Assembly (NCBI GenBank): GCA_035295125.1
Contig: DATGJP010000008.1
Location: 248,001 to 312,000, forward strand
Reading direction: 5' to 3'
Source: JAICMB01 sp035295125
Lineage (GTDB): Bacteria; Acidobacteriota; Terriglobia; Bryobacterales; Bryobacteraceae
DNA length: 64,000 nucleotides
Part shown: in pieces, positions 26,984 to 36,205 of the stretch
Layout of the letters: every line of letters starts with the position of its first letter
How positions within the stretch are numbered: the stretch's first letter is position 1
Notes under the pieces: generated by a model
Told to the model about the DNA's origin: nothing
Seen by the model: only the letters and a program-made list of their open reading frames with translations
Database searches by the model: none
Position numbers and translations under genes: made by a program

Positions 26984-28159
26984 TTATCGGCTGAAGATAA
27001 TCTTTTCCGACGAGAACAGGCGCGACGCCATCCACACGAACACACCGGCAAGCAACAAGACCCCGATGCCGGCCGAAATAAACTCCAGCGCCGATGGTAC
27101 GTTTCCGCTCAGAATGTCCTTCGCGAGCGTATACTGGCCGATCAGCGGAATCGGCTTCATCCATGGTTGATCCGGGAACGGATGAAAGATCTGGATGATG
27201 CCGGGCGCCATCACCGCGAAGATCAGAAACGCGGAATAACTTTGTGCTTCCTTAAACGATTTGGCGAAGCACGCAATAAATACCTCCAGCGCAGGACCCA
27301 GCGCTGCGACGGGGGCCAGCGCCGCAATCAGTAGAACCATCTGCGGAGTTCCCAGATGAAAACGAATGCCCAGGTCCTCCAGCGGCACCATCGACAGAAT
27401 CTTCGCCGTGATGAGGAGCGTACCCACAAAACCTATCGCCGCCGCGCCCATGGAAGCCATCGTCTTTCCCGTCATGAGCTGCCAACGCGGAATGGGGTTC
27501 AGCAGCAGCGGCTCCAGCGATCCGCGTTCCCGCTCGCCGGCGGTGGAGTCGGTTGCGATCTGCATGCCCGCAATGAAGACCGCCAGCATGAGGTACATCG
27601 GAATCATGCCGAGAATCTGCGCGGCCCGCTGTGCTCCGTTTGAAACCTCCACCTCCTCGACTTTCAATGGACTCGCCACCACCGGACTTACGCCGCGCGC
27701 GATCAACCGCAAGCTTGCCAGTTGCCCGCTATAAGTGCTGAGCAGCGAAGTGACGCGCTTTACCTTGGGCTGCGATGCCATGCGGGTGGAGTCCGTAATC
27801 ACCTTAACGGGCGCGGGGCTCGAGTCCTCAAACTTGCGCGCGAAGCCTTTCTCAATGACCAGTACGACATCGGCCTTGCGATCGCGCACGGCGGCCTCCG
27901 GATCGGACGGGCCAGCGACAACTTCAACACCGCTCTGTTGTGCAAGCCAATTGACCAGGACCGGTGCATAATCCCTTCCCACCACCGGGATCTGGATTTC
28001 CTGCGCCGCCTTGTTTTGTCCGGCCATCTGGCTGAACATGAATGCGATCATGATCGGGCCGATTAAGGTCGAAAACAGGACAGTATAGATGGCGCGGCGG
28101 TCGCGGAATCCGTCTTTGAACTCCTTTTTCGCGACGGTCATTATGCGCGACAGTTTCAT
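26984..28159 (-). CDS. ABC transporter permease (NatB/ABC-2 type)
   Basis: A 391-residue membrane protein. Membrane segment 1 lies in YTVLFSTLIGPIMIAFMFSQ, followed by a periplasmic domain of about 130 residues and five hydrophobic segments in the C-terminal half (IPMYLMLAVFIAGMQIATDS, MGAAAIGFVGTLLITAKIL and others). The conserved ERERGSLEPLLLNPIPRWQL matches Na-export/ABC-2 permeases. The start overlaps the ATPase stop as ATGA. Together they form an exporter; substrates of this class include Na+ and drugs, not determinable here. Confidence 0.9.
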   Translation of the reverse strand: MKLSRIMTVAKKEFKDGFRDRRAIYTVLFSTLIGPIMIAFMFSQMAGQNKAAQEIQIPVVGRDYAPVLVNWLAQQSGVEVVAGPSDPEAAVRDRKADVVLVIEKGFARKFEDSSPAPVKVITDSTRMASQPKVKRVTSLLSTYSGQLASLRLIARGVSPVVASPLKVEEVEVSNGAQRAAQILGMIPMYLMLAVFIAGMQIATDSTAGERERGSLEPLLLNPIPRWQLMTGKTMASMGAAAIGFVGTLLITAKILSMVPLEDLGIRFHLGTPQMVLLIAALAPVAALGPALEVFIACFAKSFKEAQSYSAFLIFAVMAPGIIQIFHPFPDQPWMKPIPLIGQYTLAKDILSGNVPSALEFISAGIGVLLLAGVFVWMASRLFSSEKIIFSR

Positions 28160-28890
28160 GCCGTTTCTCCTCCCTGGTGGCCGGCCAGGCTCACGAAAGC
28201 ATCCTCGAGCGAACTCTTTCCGGTGAGCGCCAGCAGGTCATCCGCGCTTCCCTCCGCAACCACCCGCCCCGACGCGATGATCACGATGTGATCGCACAAC
28301 GCCGAGACCTCCTGCATCACGTGGCTCGAAAACAGCACGCACTTCCCCTCCGCTTTCAGCCGTCGAATCACATCGCGCACGGCGCGCGTGCTCATGACGT
28401 CGAGGCCATTTGTAGGCTCGTCCAGAAGGACGTTCTGGGGATCGTGCACCAGCGCGCGGGCCAGCGCGACTTTGGTGCGCTCGCCATGCGAGTAACCCGC
28501 GGCACGCCGGTCTGCGACGCTCTTCAAATCGAGAATATTGATCCAGGTGTCGATGCGATTCTCCAACGCCGCGCCGCTGAGCCCGCGCAATTCGCCGAAG
28601 TAGCGGATGTGTTCGCGAGCCGTCAGCCGTTGATAGAGGCCGGTTTGGTCGGGAAGCACGCCGAGGCGATCCTGCACTGCTTCAACTCCCGCCGACATGT
28701 CGCGGCCATCAACCGAGATCATGCCGTCGTCCGGCTTTATCAAACCGTAAATCATGCGGAGCGAAGTGGTCTTACCCGCACCGTTGGGCCCGAGCAACCC
28801 GGTCACGGAGCCATCCGGCGCTGTGAACGAAACGCCATCCACGGCGTTTACCGCGCCAAATCGCTTGTGGAGATTCTTCGTGAGAATCAT
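28156..28890 (-). CDS. ABC transporter ATP-binding protein (NatA-like)
   Basis: The start at 28890 (MILTKNLHKRFGAVN) is preceded by GGAGG; the longer frame upstream overlaps the hydrolase gene and is rejected. The 244-residue protein has Walker A (GLLGPNGAGKTTSLRM), a Q-loop region (VLPDQTGLYQRLT), the signature YSHGERTKVALARAL (usual form LSGG-Q replaced by YSHGE), Walker B (NVLLDEPTNGLD) and the H-loop (LFSSHVMQEV). The signature replacement is common in NatA-type proteins. It powers the adjacent permease. Confidence 0.93.
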   Translation of the reverse strand: MILTKNLHKRFGAVNAVDGVSFTAPDGSVTGLLGPNGAGKTTSLRMIYGLIKPDDGMISVDGRDMSAGVEAVQDRLGVLPDQTGLYQRLTAREHIRYFGELRGLSGAALENRIDTWINILDLKSVADRRAAGYSHGERTKVALARALVHDPQNVLLDEPTNGLDVMSTRAVRDVIRRLKAEGKCVLFSSHVMQEVSALCDHIVIIASGRVVAEGSADDLLALTGKSSLEDAFVSLAGHQGGETA

Positions 28891-30377
28891 TTGCTGCCTC
28901 CGTCCATCGGGTCGGGACCCGATGGGCCCAGGAAGAAAGGCGCCCGCTTCACCTGTTCCACGCAACTCGTGTCCAGGTTGGCCGCACTGCCATCGTCGAG
29001 AAATTTCGCCATCAGTTTCATTACACAGCCGGTACCCCAGGCGCCATGACCATTGGCGGGAACCACGATATGCTTCGAATTCTTCCATTGCGAGGCAACC
29101 TGCTGCCCCCACGACGGGGGCGTCACCGGGTCAGCCTCTCCCGACAGAATGAGGGCGGGAATGTCGGACGGTGTGAGCGAGTAGTACGCCGGATCCATCT
29201 TCGTATGGGGCCAAAAATCACAGACCTTCAACCGCAGGTCGGCCATCTGCGAGCCTAGAAACGTGCCGGCGGCTTCGTGCTCCACCGATCCGGGTTCGAT
29301 TCGGGGAGCATCTTCGCTGCAAACCACCGAAAAATGCATGCCTTGCGCCATGTTTTCCGAAAGCGGATCGAATGCCGTGCCCAGTGCGAGGAAGCCGTTG
29401 TAGTTGCCCTTGTCCGCCTCGTCGATCAGCAGCGGAACCAGTTGCACGGTCAGCGGCGAGTAAAGCGAGGCAAACAGCAGGCTCGAAATGGTGACGCGCT
29501 TGACGTCGAGGTCCTTCTCCATGCCCGTCTTCGGATTGACGTAATGAATCTTCTGGGGATGGGCATCCAGCCGGGCCAGCAGAGCGTTCAGCCGCTCCTT
29601 CAGATTCGGGAAGCGCTTCGCACACTCTGCGTCCTTCTCGCAATCGCGGATCACCAGGTCGAGCGCGCGCTGGCTATCTCGGGCCATGTAGAGCGGGAGG
29701 CGCATGTCCGTTGGCGCAACGCCGTCAAGAATAACGGATCGAGTGTGATCGGGATGCCGTTGCGCGTAGACGAGTGCGGCTCGTGTGCCATAGGACCCGC
29801 CGTAAACGTTGATCTTCGAATAGCCGAGAAACGCGCGGACATCGTCGAGGTCGTCCATCGCGATCGGCGTCGTGTATTTCGTCAGGTCGGCCTTGTCCTT
29901 GTACGTGGCCAGGCAGGATTTGAGCCGATCCACCATCACCGCCGTTGAATCGTCATCGTCGGCATCCTTCCCCAATTTGCATTCCAGCGGGTTGGATTTG
30001 CCGGTTCCGCGCTGATCGACGAAAACGATGTCGCGGTCCATCTCGATGCGGTGGTACGGCTGCGCCAGTTCACCCGCCATTTCTGCCGCGCCTTGCCCCG
30101 GGCCACCCGCCAGGAAGAAGAGCGGATCCGGAGCGGACTTCTGTTTGAGCGCGGGCAGGACAACAATCTTCAGCGCAATCTTCCGGCCCGTCTTCGCTTG
30201 CCGGTCCTCAAAGACGTCGAGCGTGCCGCAAAAATCGTCCGTAGGTCCCTCGGCAGCCTTGCACGGCTGCAGGTGACTGACTGCGGAGGTTTCCTGAAAA
30301 TTCGAGCAGGAGATGTTTAGAAGCGTTGACGCCAGGAGGACACACCAGATAGCCTCCCGCGGTTTAACAGCGGTCAT
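28887..30377 (-). CDS. Alpha/beta hydrolase, TAP-like peptidase
   Basis: The start at 30377 (MTAVKPREAIWCVLLASTLL) gives an export signal ending at NISC (C24), possibly a lipoprotein. The product has 496 residues. The fold's blocks are present: LFFLAGGPGQGAAEM, IVFVDQRGTGKSNPL, the nucleophile elbow VYGGSYGTRAAL (S195), the acid in ILSGEADPVTPP and the histidine in VVPANGHGAWGTGC. This matches tripeptidyl-aminopeptidase/proline iminopeptidase-like enzymes that release N-terminal residues. Its stop overlaps the start of the ABC ATPase gene by 4 bp (ATGA), so hydrolase and exporter are translated together. Confidence 0.9.
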   Translation of the reverse strand: MTAVKPREAIWCVLLASTLLNISCSNFQETSAVSHLQPCKAAEGPTDDFCGTLDVFEDRQAKTGRKIALKIVVLPALKQKSAPDPLFFLAGGPGQGAAEMAGELAQPYHRIEMDRDIVFVDQRGTGKSNPLECKLGKDADDDDSTAVMVDRLKSCLATYKDKADLTKYTTPIAMDDLDDVRAFLGYSKINVYGGSYGTRAALVYAQRHPDHTRSVILDGVAPTDMRLPLYMARDSQRALDLVIRDCEKDAECAKRFPNLKERLNALLARLDAHPQKIHYVNPKTGMEKDLDVKRVTISSLLFASLYSPLTVQLVPLLIDEADKGNYNGFLALGTAFDPLSENMAQGMHFSVVCSEDAPRIEPGSVEHEAAGTFLGSQMADLRLKVCDFWPHTKMDPAYYSLTPSDIPALILSGEADPVTPPSWGQQVASQWKNSKHIVVPANGHGAWGTGCVMKLMAKFLDDGSAANLDTSCVEQVKRAPFFLGPSGPDPMDGGSK

Positions 30378-30429
30378 AGAAGTGTATTCTATTATCGCGG
30401 GTTGGGACTGCGCCCGCACCAGCCATTCG

Positions 30430-31032
30430 TCACAGAATCGCGGCGCTTCGTCCCATTTGCATCGCGTGTAGAACGGCTTCCGTCTTCGTGACGGTGCAAT
30501 ATTCTCCGTCCATGTTGGCGAGGCTCATCGCATGCACTTCATCTGCCGTTCGCAAGGTTCCGTTCCAATCTTTGCGCCCGAACGTGAAACAGGCATCCTC
30601 GATAAGGAAGACTTCAAAACCAAGGTTGCCCGCCATTCGAACCGTCGCTTCTACCGAGTTGTTCGTAATCACGCCGCTGATGAAAAGCAGTTTGTAACCC
30701 GAAGCGCGCAGTTTCACCTCCAGGTCCGTACCGATGAAGGCACTGTTCGTATTCTTGACGATAATTGGTTCGCCGGCGAGCGGCGCAGCCTCAGGTTTAA
30801 ACTCATTACCCGGCTGTCCGGGACGATAGTGTGAAGCCGGTTCAAGGGAATCATGCCTCACGTGATAGAGCGGCCGGCCGTCGGCTCTCCAGGCCGCGAG
30901 CAGCCCCGCAATATTCTTCTCCGCATCCGGATTGTTGCGAACGCCCCAACTGGGATGGTCGATGGCCTTCTGCACGTCGATGACGATGAGGGTGGCGTAA
31001 TCCGGTAGCGGTGTCGGCACGGCAAGGCGCAT
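30430..31032 (-). CDS. Isochorismatase-like protein lacking the usual catalytic cysteine
   Basis: A 200-residue single-domain protein. Family blocks: TLIVIDVQKAID (Asp19), NEFKPEAAPLAGEPI, IVKNTNSAFIGTDLE (Lys93) and ISGVITNNSVEATVRMAGNL. In most cysteine hydrolases of this fold the last block reads T-N-x-C-V; here the cysteine position is Ser126. The Asp and Lys of the triad remain. True isochorismatases also work without cysteine, so the protein may hydrolyse a vinyl ether, use serine, or be inactive. It is followed on the same strand by the ABC/hydrolase operon, about 50 bp away. Confidence 0.85.
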   Translation of the reverse strand: MRLAVPTPLPDYATLIVIDVQKAIDHPSWGVRNNPDAEKNIAGLLAAWRADGRPLYHVRHDSLEPASHYRPGQPGNEFKPEAAPLAGEPIIVKNTNSAFIGTDLEVKLRASGYKLLFISGVITNNSVEATVRMAGNLGFEVFLIEDACFTFGRKDWNGTLRTADEVHAMSLANMDGEYCTVTKTEAVLHAMQMGRSAAIL

Positions 31033-31058
31033 ACCGGTATGATCTCATCAGTTTAAGC

Positions 31059-31160
31059 AGCGATTAGCTATCAGCGTTCAGCGGTCAGCCAAACCGCGTG
31101 CGTCGAAACCAGACCGTTGAAGGCTGAAAGCTGATCGCTGAAAGCTAATAGCTGATCGCT
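31059..31160. repeat. Intergenic cluster of AGCTGATAGC / GCTGAAAGC-type repeats
   Basis: The short space between the isochorismatase-like gene and the chemotaxis receptor is made of near-repeats of GCTGATCGC, GCTGAAAGC and AGCTATCAGC. The left half (31059-31090) and right half (31121-31160) are roughly inverted copies with a 30-base spacer. This low-complexity palindromic type is recalled from acidobacterial intergenic regions. Function unknown. Confidence 0.65.
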
Positions 31161-31168
31161 TCAACCAA

Positions 31169-32599
31169 CTACCTTCCCGCGACGAGTTCATTGAGTTCAA
31201 TTGCGAGATGCCGCATGCTGTCCGCCTGCTCGTCGAGTTGTTTGCATGCCGACGCACTCTCTTCGGCGGTTGCGGCTGTCCCTCCGATTGTCGTTTCGAT
31301 TTGCGCCAACGCCATCTCGATTTGTTCAATCCCGTGAGCTTGTTCCACGGTTGCCCGGGAGACCTCATTCGCCAGCTCCGCGACTCGCTTGCCAAGCGCG
31401 GTTGTTTTCACCCCCGCTTGCTGGGTCTTGAGCACCGTTGCGCGGCCCTCCTCCGATCGTCTGACTGATTCCTGAATCAGTTCCGACGACCTGCGCGCCG
31501 CTTCCGCGCTTCTCCCGGCAAGATTGCGGACCTCATCCGCCACCACTGCGAACCCGCTGCCGGCTTGACCGGCCCTGGCCGCCTCCACGGCTGCGTTCAA
31601 GGCCAGGATGTTGGTCTGAAAGGCAATGTCGTCGATGGCGTCAATAATCTTCGCCACCTTCTCGCCAGAGTCCTGCGATGCTTTAACCCAGACGACCAGG
31701 TCATTCATGAGTACATCTTTCTCCAGGGAGGCGACTCCCACTTCCTTCATGATCGCGGCCAGGGCGTTGGCTCTTTGAGCATTCTGTTGGTTTACGGCGG
31801 TAATCTGGCGCACCGATACGTTCGTCGTCTGAACCGACACAGCCTGTCGGGAGGCTCCGTGCGCCACCGACTCTGCTGCCGACGAGACCTGAGCCGCAGC
31901 CTGCGCCACCTCTTCCGCTTCCTTTGCCATCCTCGCGGATACACGATTCAGCACCCGGCTGATCCCGCGATTCACGAAGAACATCAGGATCAAGCCTGTC
32001 AGTACGACAGCCGAGCAAACGATCACAAAGATTTGCGCCGCACTATGGAGGTGGCCGACGGCGTCCCCAGTGGAATCATTCGTTCCACGATCGGCGGACC
32101 GGCTGAGTTCTCCGGCCGAATCCACCATGACGCCGCCCAGCCGCGCCCATTCCGCCAACAGCGCGTCGAACTCCGGACCGTGATTCTGGCCCTGTTGTAC
32201 GACCGCGATGATATGCTCCAGCACCGGTCTGTAATTATCCATGGCGTGGCAGAGCTGGTCGAATTGCGGACGCGCCGAAGTAAAAGCATTCGATCGTGAA
32301 ACGAGGTGCTCCAGTTCGGCCCGTTCCTTTTCAGCATTTGTGTACCGCTGCCAGCCCTTTTCCAGAGCACCCTTCTTTTGAACCGTAACGAAATAGATGA
32401 AATGGATCCGCGCGTTGAGGACCTCGCGCTCGACTCGATAGGCCGCCTCGGACACCGGCAGGTACTCGGAGCGAACAGCATCCAGAGTGTGCGATGTATG
32501 CAGGGTGATCCACGAACCAAGGCAGGTCAGACAGATCGCTTGAAAAAGGACGGCCCCGAGCGCGGCTCCGATCTTTTTCCCGATGGTCCACGAGGACAT
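31169..32599 (-). CDS. Methyl-accepting chemotaxis protein
   Basis: The start at 32599 (MSSWTIGKKIGAALG) has a GGAG motif 8 nt upstream; the longer frame to 32728 is rejected. The 476-residue protein has membrane segment 1 at about 12-30, a four-helix-bundle periplasmic sensor domain, membrane segment 2 (FVIVCSAVVLTGLILMFFV), and a long cytoplasmic coiled coil. The signalling tip reads IDDIAFQTNILALNAAVEAA followed by RAGQAGSGFAVVADEVR, the most conserved part of all receptors. It would control CheA; no che genes are in the window. The ligand is unknown. A typical CheR-binding C-terminal pentapeptide is absent. Confidence 0.95.
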   Translation of the reverse strand: MSSWTIGKKIGAALGAVLFQAICLTCLGSWITLHTSHTLDAVRSEYLPVSEAAYRVEREVLNARIHFIYFVTVQKKGALEKGWQRYTNAEKERAELEHLVSRSNAFTSARPQFDQLCHAMDNYRPVLEHIIAVVQQGQNHGPEFDALLAEWARLGGVMVDSAGELSRSADRGTNDSTGDAVGHLHSAAQIFVIVCSAVVLTGLILMFFVNRGISRVLNRVSARMAKEAEEVAQAAAQVSSAAESVAHGASRQAVSVQTTNVSVRQITAVNQQNAQRANALAAIMKEVGVASLEKDVLMNDLVVWVKASQDSGEKVAKIIDAIDDIAFQTNILALNAAVEAARAGQAGSGFAVVADEVRNLAGRSAEAARRSSELIQESVRRSEEGRATVLKTQQAGVKTTALGKRVAELANEVSRATVEQAHGIEQIEMALAQIETTIGGTAATAEESASACKQLDEQADSMRHLAIELNELVAGR

Positions 32600-32821
32600 G
32601 CGAGAGACTCCTTTCGGCGCTAAGAGCCCGTTGCCAGTAATCGGACGCAAGCTAAAGCATACGACGCCAGTCTCGTAAACTTCTGATTCTATGCGTAATA
32701 CCTGCTTCGGCTTGTCACCTCGGCGCATCGCAACAGCGTGGGCTGCCAGAGGTTTTGGCTCATATTCTCTTATCGGACCGGTCTCACCCTTCTTTTACGC
32801 GAACAGGATAGAATAACGCGC

Positions 32822-33940
32822 ATGTTCGGATTGATGAAGCACGCACCTCGACTGCCCTACTGCGGCACTTGCAAGACTCTGGGAGCGGAGTACGGCCACA
32901 AAACGCGCCTGCTTCTCAATAACGACACGGTTTTTCTGGCGGAAGTGCTGCTCGATTTGTCAGGCGTTCCGCCCAGCGGGAAAGCCTATCAATCCTTCAA
33001 CTGCCTCAAGCTGCCGCGAAACCGCGAAGAGATTCCAATCGCCCTGCAATATGCGGCGGCCATCACGGTCGTGCTGGCTCACTTTCGCATTGACGACCAC
33101 CACCGCGACGCTACTTCGCTCCGTCAAAGGCTCAAATGGAATTTGGGGGCTCGCGCTCTCTCCCCCCAATATCGCCGCGCGGCAGAACGGCTTCGGTTCT
33201 GGCGGTTCCCGCTCGACGAAATGTCCGCCATCCTGGCGACGCAGCCGGGTCGTGAAGCCAACCCGGTATCGCCTGCGCACGTTGCCGAGCCCACTATGAC
33301 CGCTACCGCGATGGTCTTCTCGCACGGCGTGGACCTCGCCGGGCGACCCGAACGGCGCAATGACGCCTGGCGTCTCGGCCGCAAATTCGGGGAATTGATT
33401 TATTTCATGGATGCTTTTGAAGACCGGGAACGGGACGCGCGCACCGGTGATTTCAACCCTTTCCTGGTTTTCCCGGCCAGCATGACAGCTATGCGCGACC
33501 AGATCCTTGCCATCCTGCAGGACCTTGAACGCGAAATGACGGCCGCGCATGCGGCCCGGCTTCGCATGAATGTTGAGGAACGCCTGGGACTGAGGCCGCG
33601 CGTTCTTCAACAGGTTTGCCGTAAGACGTTTCGCGATCGCGCCCGCGATGCTTTAGCCTTCGCCCGAGCTTTGCGCGACCGCGAGCACGCCGGATTCTTG
33701 AAAGGAGCCGCTGTTGTCGCCAGCGCCGCCATGCTGGCCTTCGCATTTCCGCATCATGCCCGTCAAACCCAATCCTGGCACCAATGCCTGGGCCTTTCGA
33801 TGAACCTGATGGCGCTCGGAACCTTCATGGCCCGATCGCCGTCAGAGTGCCGCTCCAAGCTGTGCGGCGGATGTGGGGAAGGGCTCACGGAGTGCTGCGC
33901 TGACTCCTGCCTGGAAGCGATTTGTGAGTCATGCGGTTAG
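32822..33940 (+). CDS. DUF5685-like protein with cysteine-rich tail
   Basis: The start at 32822 (MFGLMKHAPRLPYCGTC) matches the family opening; the frame extending to 32738 is rejected. The product has 372 residues. Features: YCGTCKTLGAEYGHKTRLLL near the N-terminus, a central GRKFGELIYFMDAFEDRERD and GDFNPFLVF, then two hydrophobic stretches near the C-terminus (FLKGAAVVASAAMLAFAF and MNLMALGTFMA). The last about 30 residues hold nine cysteines, in CRSKLCGGCGEGLTECC and SCLEAICESC, suggesting a metal site. The function of DUF5685 is unknown. Confidence 0.75.
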   Translation: MFGLMKHAPRLPYCGTCKTLGAEYGHKTRLLLNNDTVFLAEVLLDLSGVPPSGKAYQSFNCLKLPRNREEIPIALQYAAAITVVLAHFRIDDHHRDATSLRQRLKWNLGARALSPQYRRAAERLRFWRFPLDEMSAILATQPGREANPVSPAHVAEPTMTATAMVFSHGVDLAGRPERRNDAWRLGRKFGELIYFMDAFEDRERDARTGDFNPFLVFPASMTAMRDQILAILQDLEREMTAAHAARLRMNVEERLGLRPRVLQQVCRKTFRDRARDALAFARALRDREHAGFLKGAAVVASAAMLAFAFPHHARQTQSWHQCLGLSMNLMALGTFMARSPSECRSKLCGGCGEGLTECCADSCLEAICESCG

Positions 33941-34037
33941 AGTAAGGCGCCAATACCCCGGACCCAGCAGTACCAAGTACGTCCCAACCCCAGAGTACCC
34001 TTGTGCCTAAACCGCACCAAACTGAAACTAAAGAAGC

Positions 34038-36101
34038 ATGGAGCGGGTAGACCTAGAACAGTGGAATGGACGCGAAGTCGCACGGCTCCTTACACTTGTA
34101 GAAACCGAACGCCGCTATTACCAGGAGATCATCGCCTCCCTACCGGTTGGCCTTCTGGTCCTTTCGGGCGACCTTTCCGTCGTTTCCTCGAATCGCGCGG
34201 TGCGGCGCATCCTCGGCCTTCGAAGCACCGATCAATTGCGCGGCTGCTTGACGAACCTGTTTCCCCAATCGCTTCTGGACCAGGTCCAGGAAGTTATCCG
34301 TACCGGTAAACCGCAAACTGATGTTACCGTCGAGCACGCGGAACACCGGCTGCGTATTTCCGTGCTTCCGATCGCCAAGTGGAGCGACGAAGCCGAATCC
34401 GAGGCCCTGCTCTCAATCGAAGACATGAGCGCCCTCGCGGCCGCTCCGGCACCTCTGCCGACGCCCGCACTTGCGCAGGAACCGGCCCCCGAGGTTCACG
34501 ATGCCGTTGTTGAGCACGAGCCGGCGCCGGCCCACGAGCCCGAAATCATTGCGGAACCTGCCCCCGCGGAATCCCTCGACCTGCTCCAAAACCTGAACGC
34601 CGCAGTCTGGGCAGCCGAAATCCCCAAGATGAACTTCCTGTTCGTCACGAATAAGGCGCAGGAAATCACCGGATACTCGCCGGACGAATGGATTCAGTCT
34701 CCCGCATTTTGGACCGGCCGCATCTACATTGCCGACCGGGAATCGGTACTCCGGCAATATGCCGACACGATCGCCAAAGGCGGCCAGTCGAGCTGCGAGT
34801 TCCGATCGCTAACCAAAGATGGACGACTGATCTGGCTCCGCGAGACGGTTCGTGTCCTCACCGACGCGGACGGACAGCCCAAGGAATTGCTGGGCCTGAC
34901 CATCGACGTCACCGAACGCCACCAATTGCACGAAGAGCAGGTTCAAGCGCAGCGCATGAGCGCGCTCGTAACGCTTTCGAGCCGCCTTGCGCACGATCTG
35001 AATAACATGCTCATGATCGCAACCGGCTACGCGGAAGAACTGAGCCACAATATAGCGCAGTCGAGTCCGCTGAGCGCCGATGTTCAGGAAATCCTGAAGG
35101 CCACCGAAAGGATTCACAACCTCACTTCGGAACTGCTGGCGTTCACGAGGCGTCAGGCTGAAACTCCGGATGTCATTGACGTTTCCGCTCTCGTCGCCGA
35201 AACCGCCGAGCGGCTCCGCGAGGCCTCCAAATCCGGCCTCGAAATCCAACTTCACGCCGAACCTGGAACACAAGCTAAAGCCGGCCAAGCCCAACTCACT
35301 GACTTTGTCTTCGCTCTGGCAACATGGGCAAGCGGCGGTATGCCACAGGGTGGTGCGATAGGTCTCTCGGTATCCGAAGCTGAGATCACCGAGGATCTCC
35401 GCACCCCCGGCTCGCCGCTCACGCCGGGAGAGTACGTGGTGATCCGGTTGAAAAGTCCCGTGGCAACGGCGGATGGTTTGATAAGCATGATCGAAGCAGT
35501 GCTGCCTCCCAAAGAGGACCCCACTCATACGGCCGCGCTGATCTCGCAAGGCTACACGTACGTCCGGCAATGGGGTGGCGACGTAGCAGCATCGCCGGAA
35601 ACCCCTGGCGTGGAAGTAGCGATTTATCTTCCCAGCGCAGGGCGGCGCGTCATCGAACAGCCGGCGCCCGAAGAACCCAAGCCGATCGTAGAAGAACCGC
35701 CCGTGCCGGTGCCCGTTGTCGAGGCCGAACCTGTCCTCGAAACCGTCCTGGTCGTGGAGGACGAACCCGGTATTCGAGCCCTCGTACGGAAGATTCTGCG
35801 CCGCCAGGGATACATCGTCCTTGAAGCCTCTAACGGCGACGACGCCCTGAAGGTGTGTCAGGAACACACCGGCAAAGTCGACCTTCTGATTACCGACGTC
35901 ATCATGCCCCAAATGGACGGCCGCGAGTTGGCCGGAACCTTGAAAGGGCAGTGCAAGGATATGAAGGTGCTCTACGTCTCCGGCTACACCGACGATCCGG
36001 CCATCTACAAAGGCGAACTGCCTACCGGAACGGCGTTTCTTCAGAAGCCCTTCACGCTCGGCTCGCTGCTCGACAAGGTGAAAGAAGTCCTGGCCCAGTA
36101 G
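34038..36101 (+). CDS. PAS-PAS-HisKA protein with receiver domain; ATPase domain eroded
   Basis: A 687-residue cytoplasmic protein. PAS-like domain 1 spans about 25-130, an Ala/Pro/Glu linker 131-180, PAS domain 2 181-295, and the HisKA helices 305-372 with the phospho-acceptor H319 in SSRLAHDLNNMLM. The ATPase-like region 380-532 is eroded: the N box, normally with N and D, reads ALATWASGGMPQGG, and the D-x-G-x-G box is not visible (ATADGLISMIEAVLPP). A receiver domain follows at 568-687 with acidic pair E574/D575, D620 in LLITDVIMPQMDG and K670. It may not autophosphorylate and may be phosphorylated by a partner. Confidence 0.85.
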   Translation: MERVDLEQWNGREVARLLTLVETERRYYQEIIASLPVGLLVLSGDLSVVSSNRAVRRILGLRSTDQLRGCLTNLFPQSLLDQVQEVIRTGKPQTDVTVEHAEHRLRISVLPIAKWSDEAESEALLSIEDMSALAAAPAPLPTPALAQEPAPEVHDAVVEHEPAPAHEPEIIAEPAPAESLDLLQNLNAAVWAAEIPKMNFLFVTNKAQEITGYSPDEWIQSPAFWTGRIYIADRESVLRQYADTIAKGGQSSCEFRSLTKDGRLIWLRETVRVLTDADGQPKELLGLTIDVTERHQLHEEQVQAQRMSALVTLSSRLAHDLNNMLMIATGYAEELSHNIAQSSPLSADVQEILKATERIHNLTSELLAFTRRQAETPDVIDVSALVAETAERLREASKSGLEIQLHAEPGTQAKAGQAQLTDFVFALATWASGGMPQGGAIGLSVSEAEITEDLRTPGSPLTPGEYVVIRLKSPVATADGLISMIEAVLPPKEDPTHTAALISQGYTYVRQWGGDVAASPETPGVEVAIYLPSAGRRVIEQPAPEEPKPIVEEPPVPVPVVEAEPVLETVLVVEDEPGIRALVRKILRRQGYIVLEASNGDDALKVCQEHTGKVDLLITDVIMPQMDGRELAGTLKGQCKDMKVLYVSGYTDDPAIYKGELPTGTAFLQKPFTLGSLLDKVKEVLAQ

Positions 36102-36205
36102 CGCCGTCGCAATCGTACTAGTGGGACCGGCTGTCGAAGGGTGAAGCGGGCTTCATCCAATACCGCTTAGTTCTCGGCAACCTCCAGTTTGATTGAGCCC
36201 GTAAT

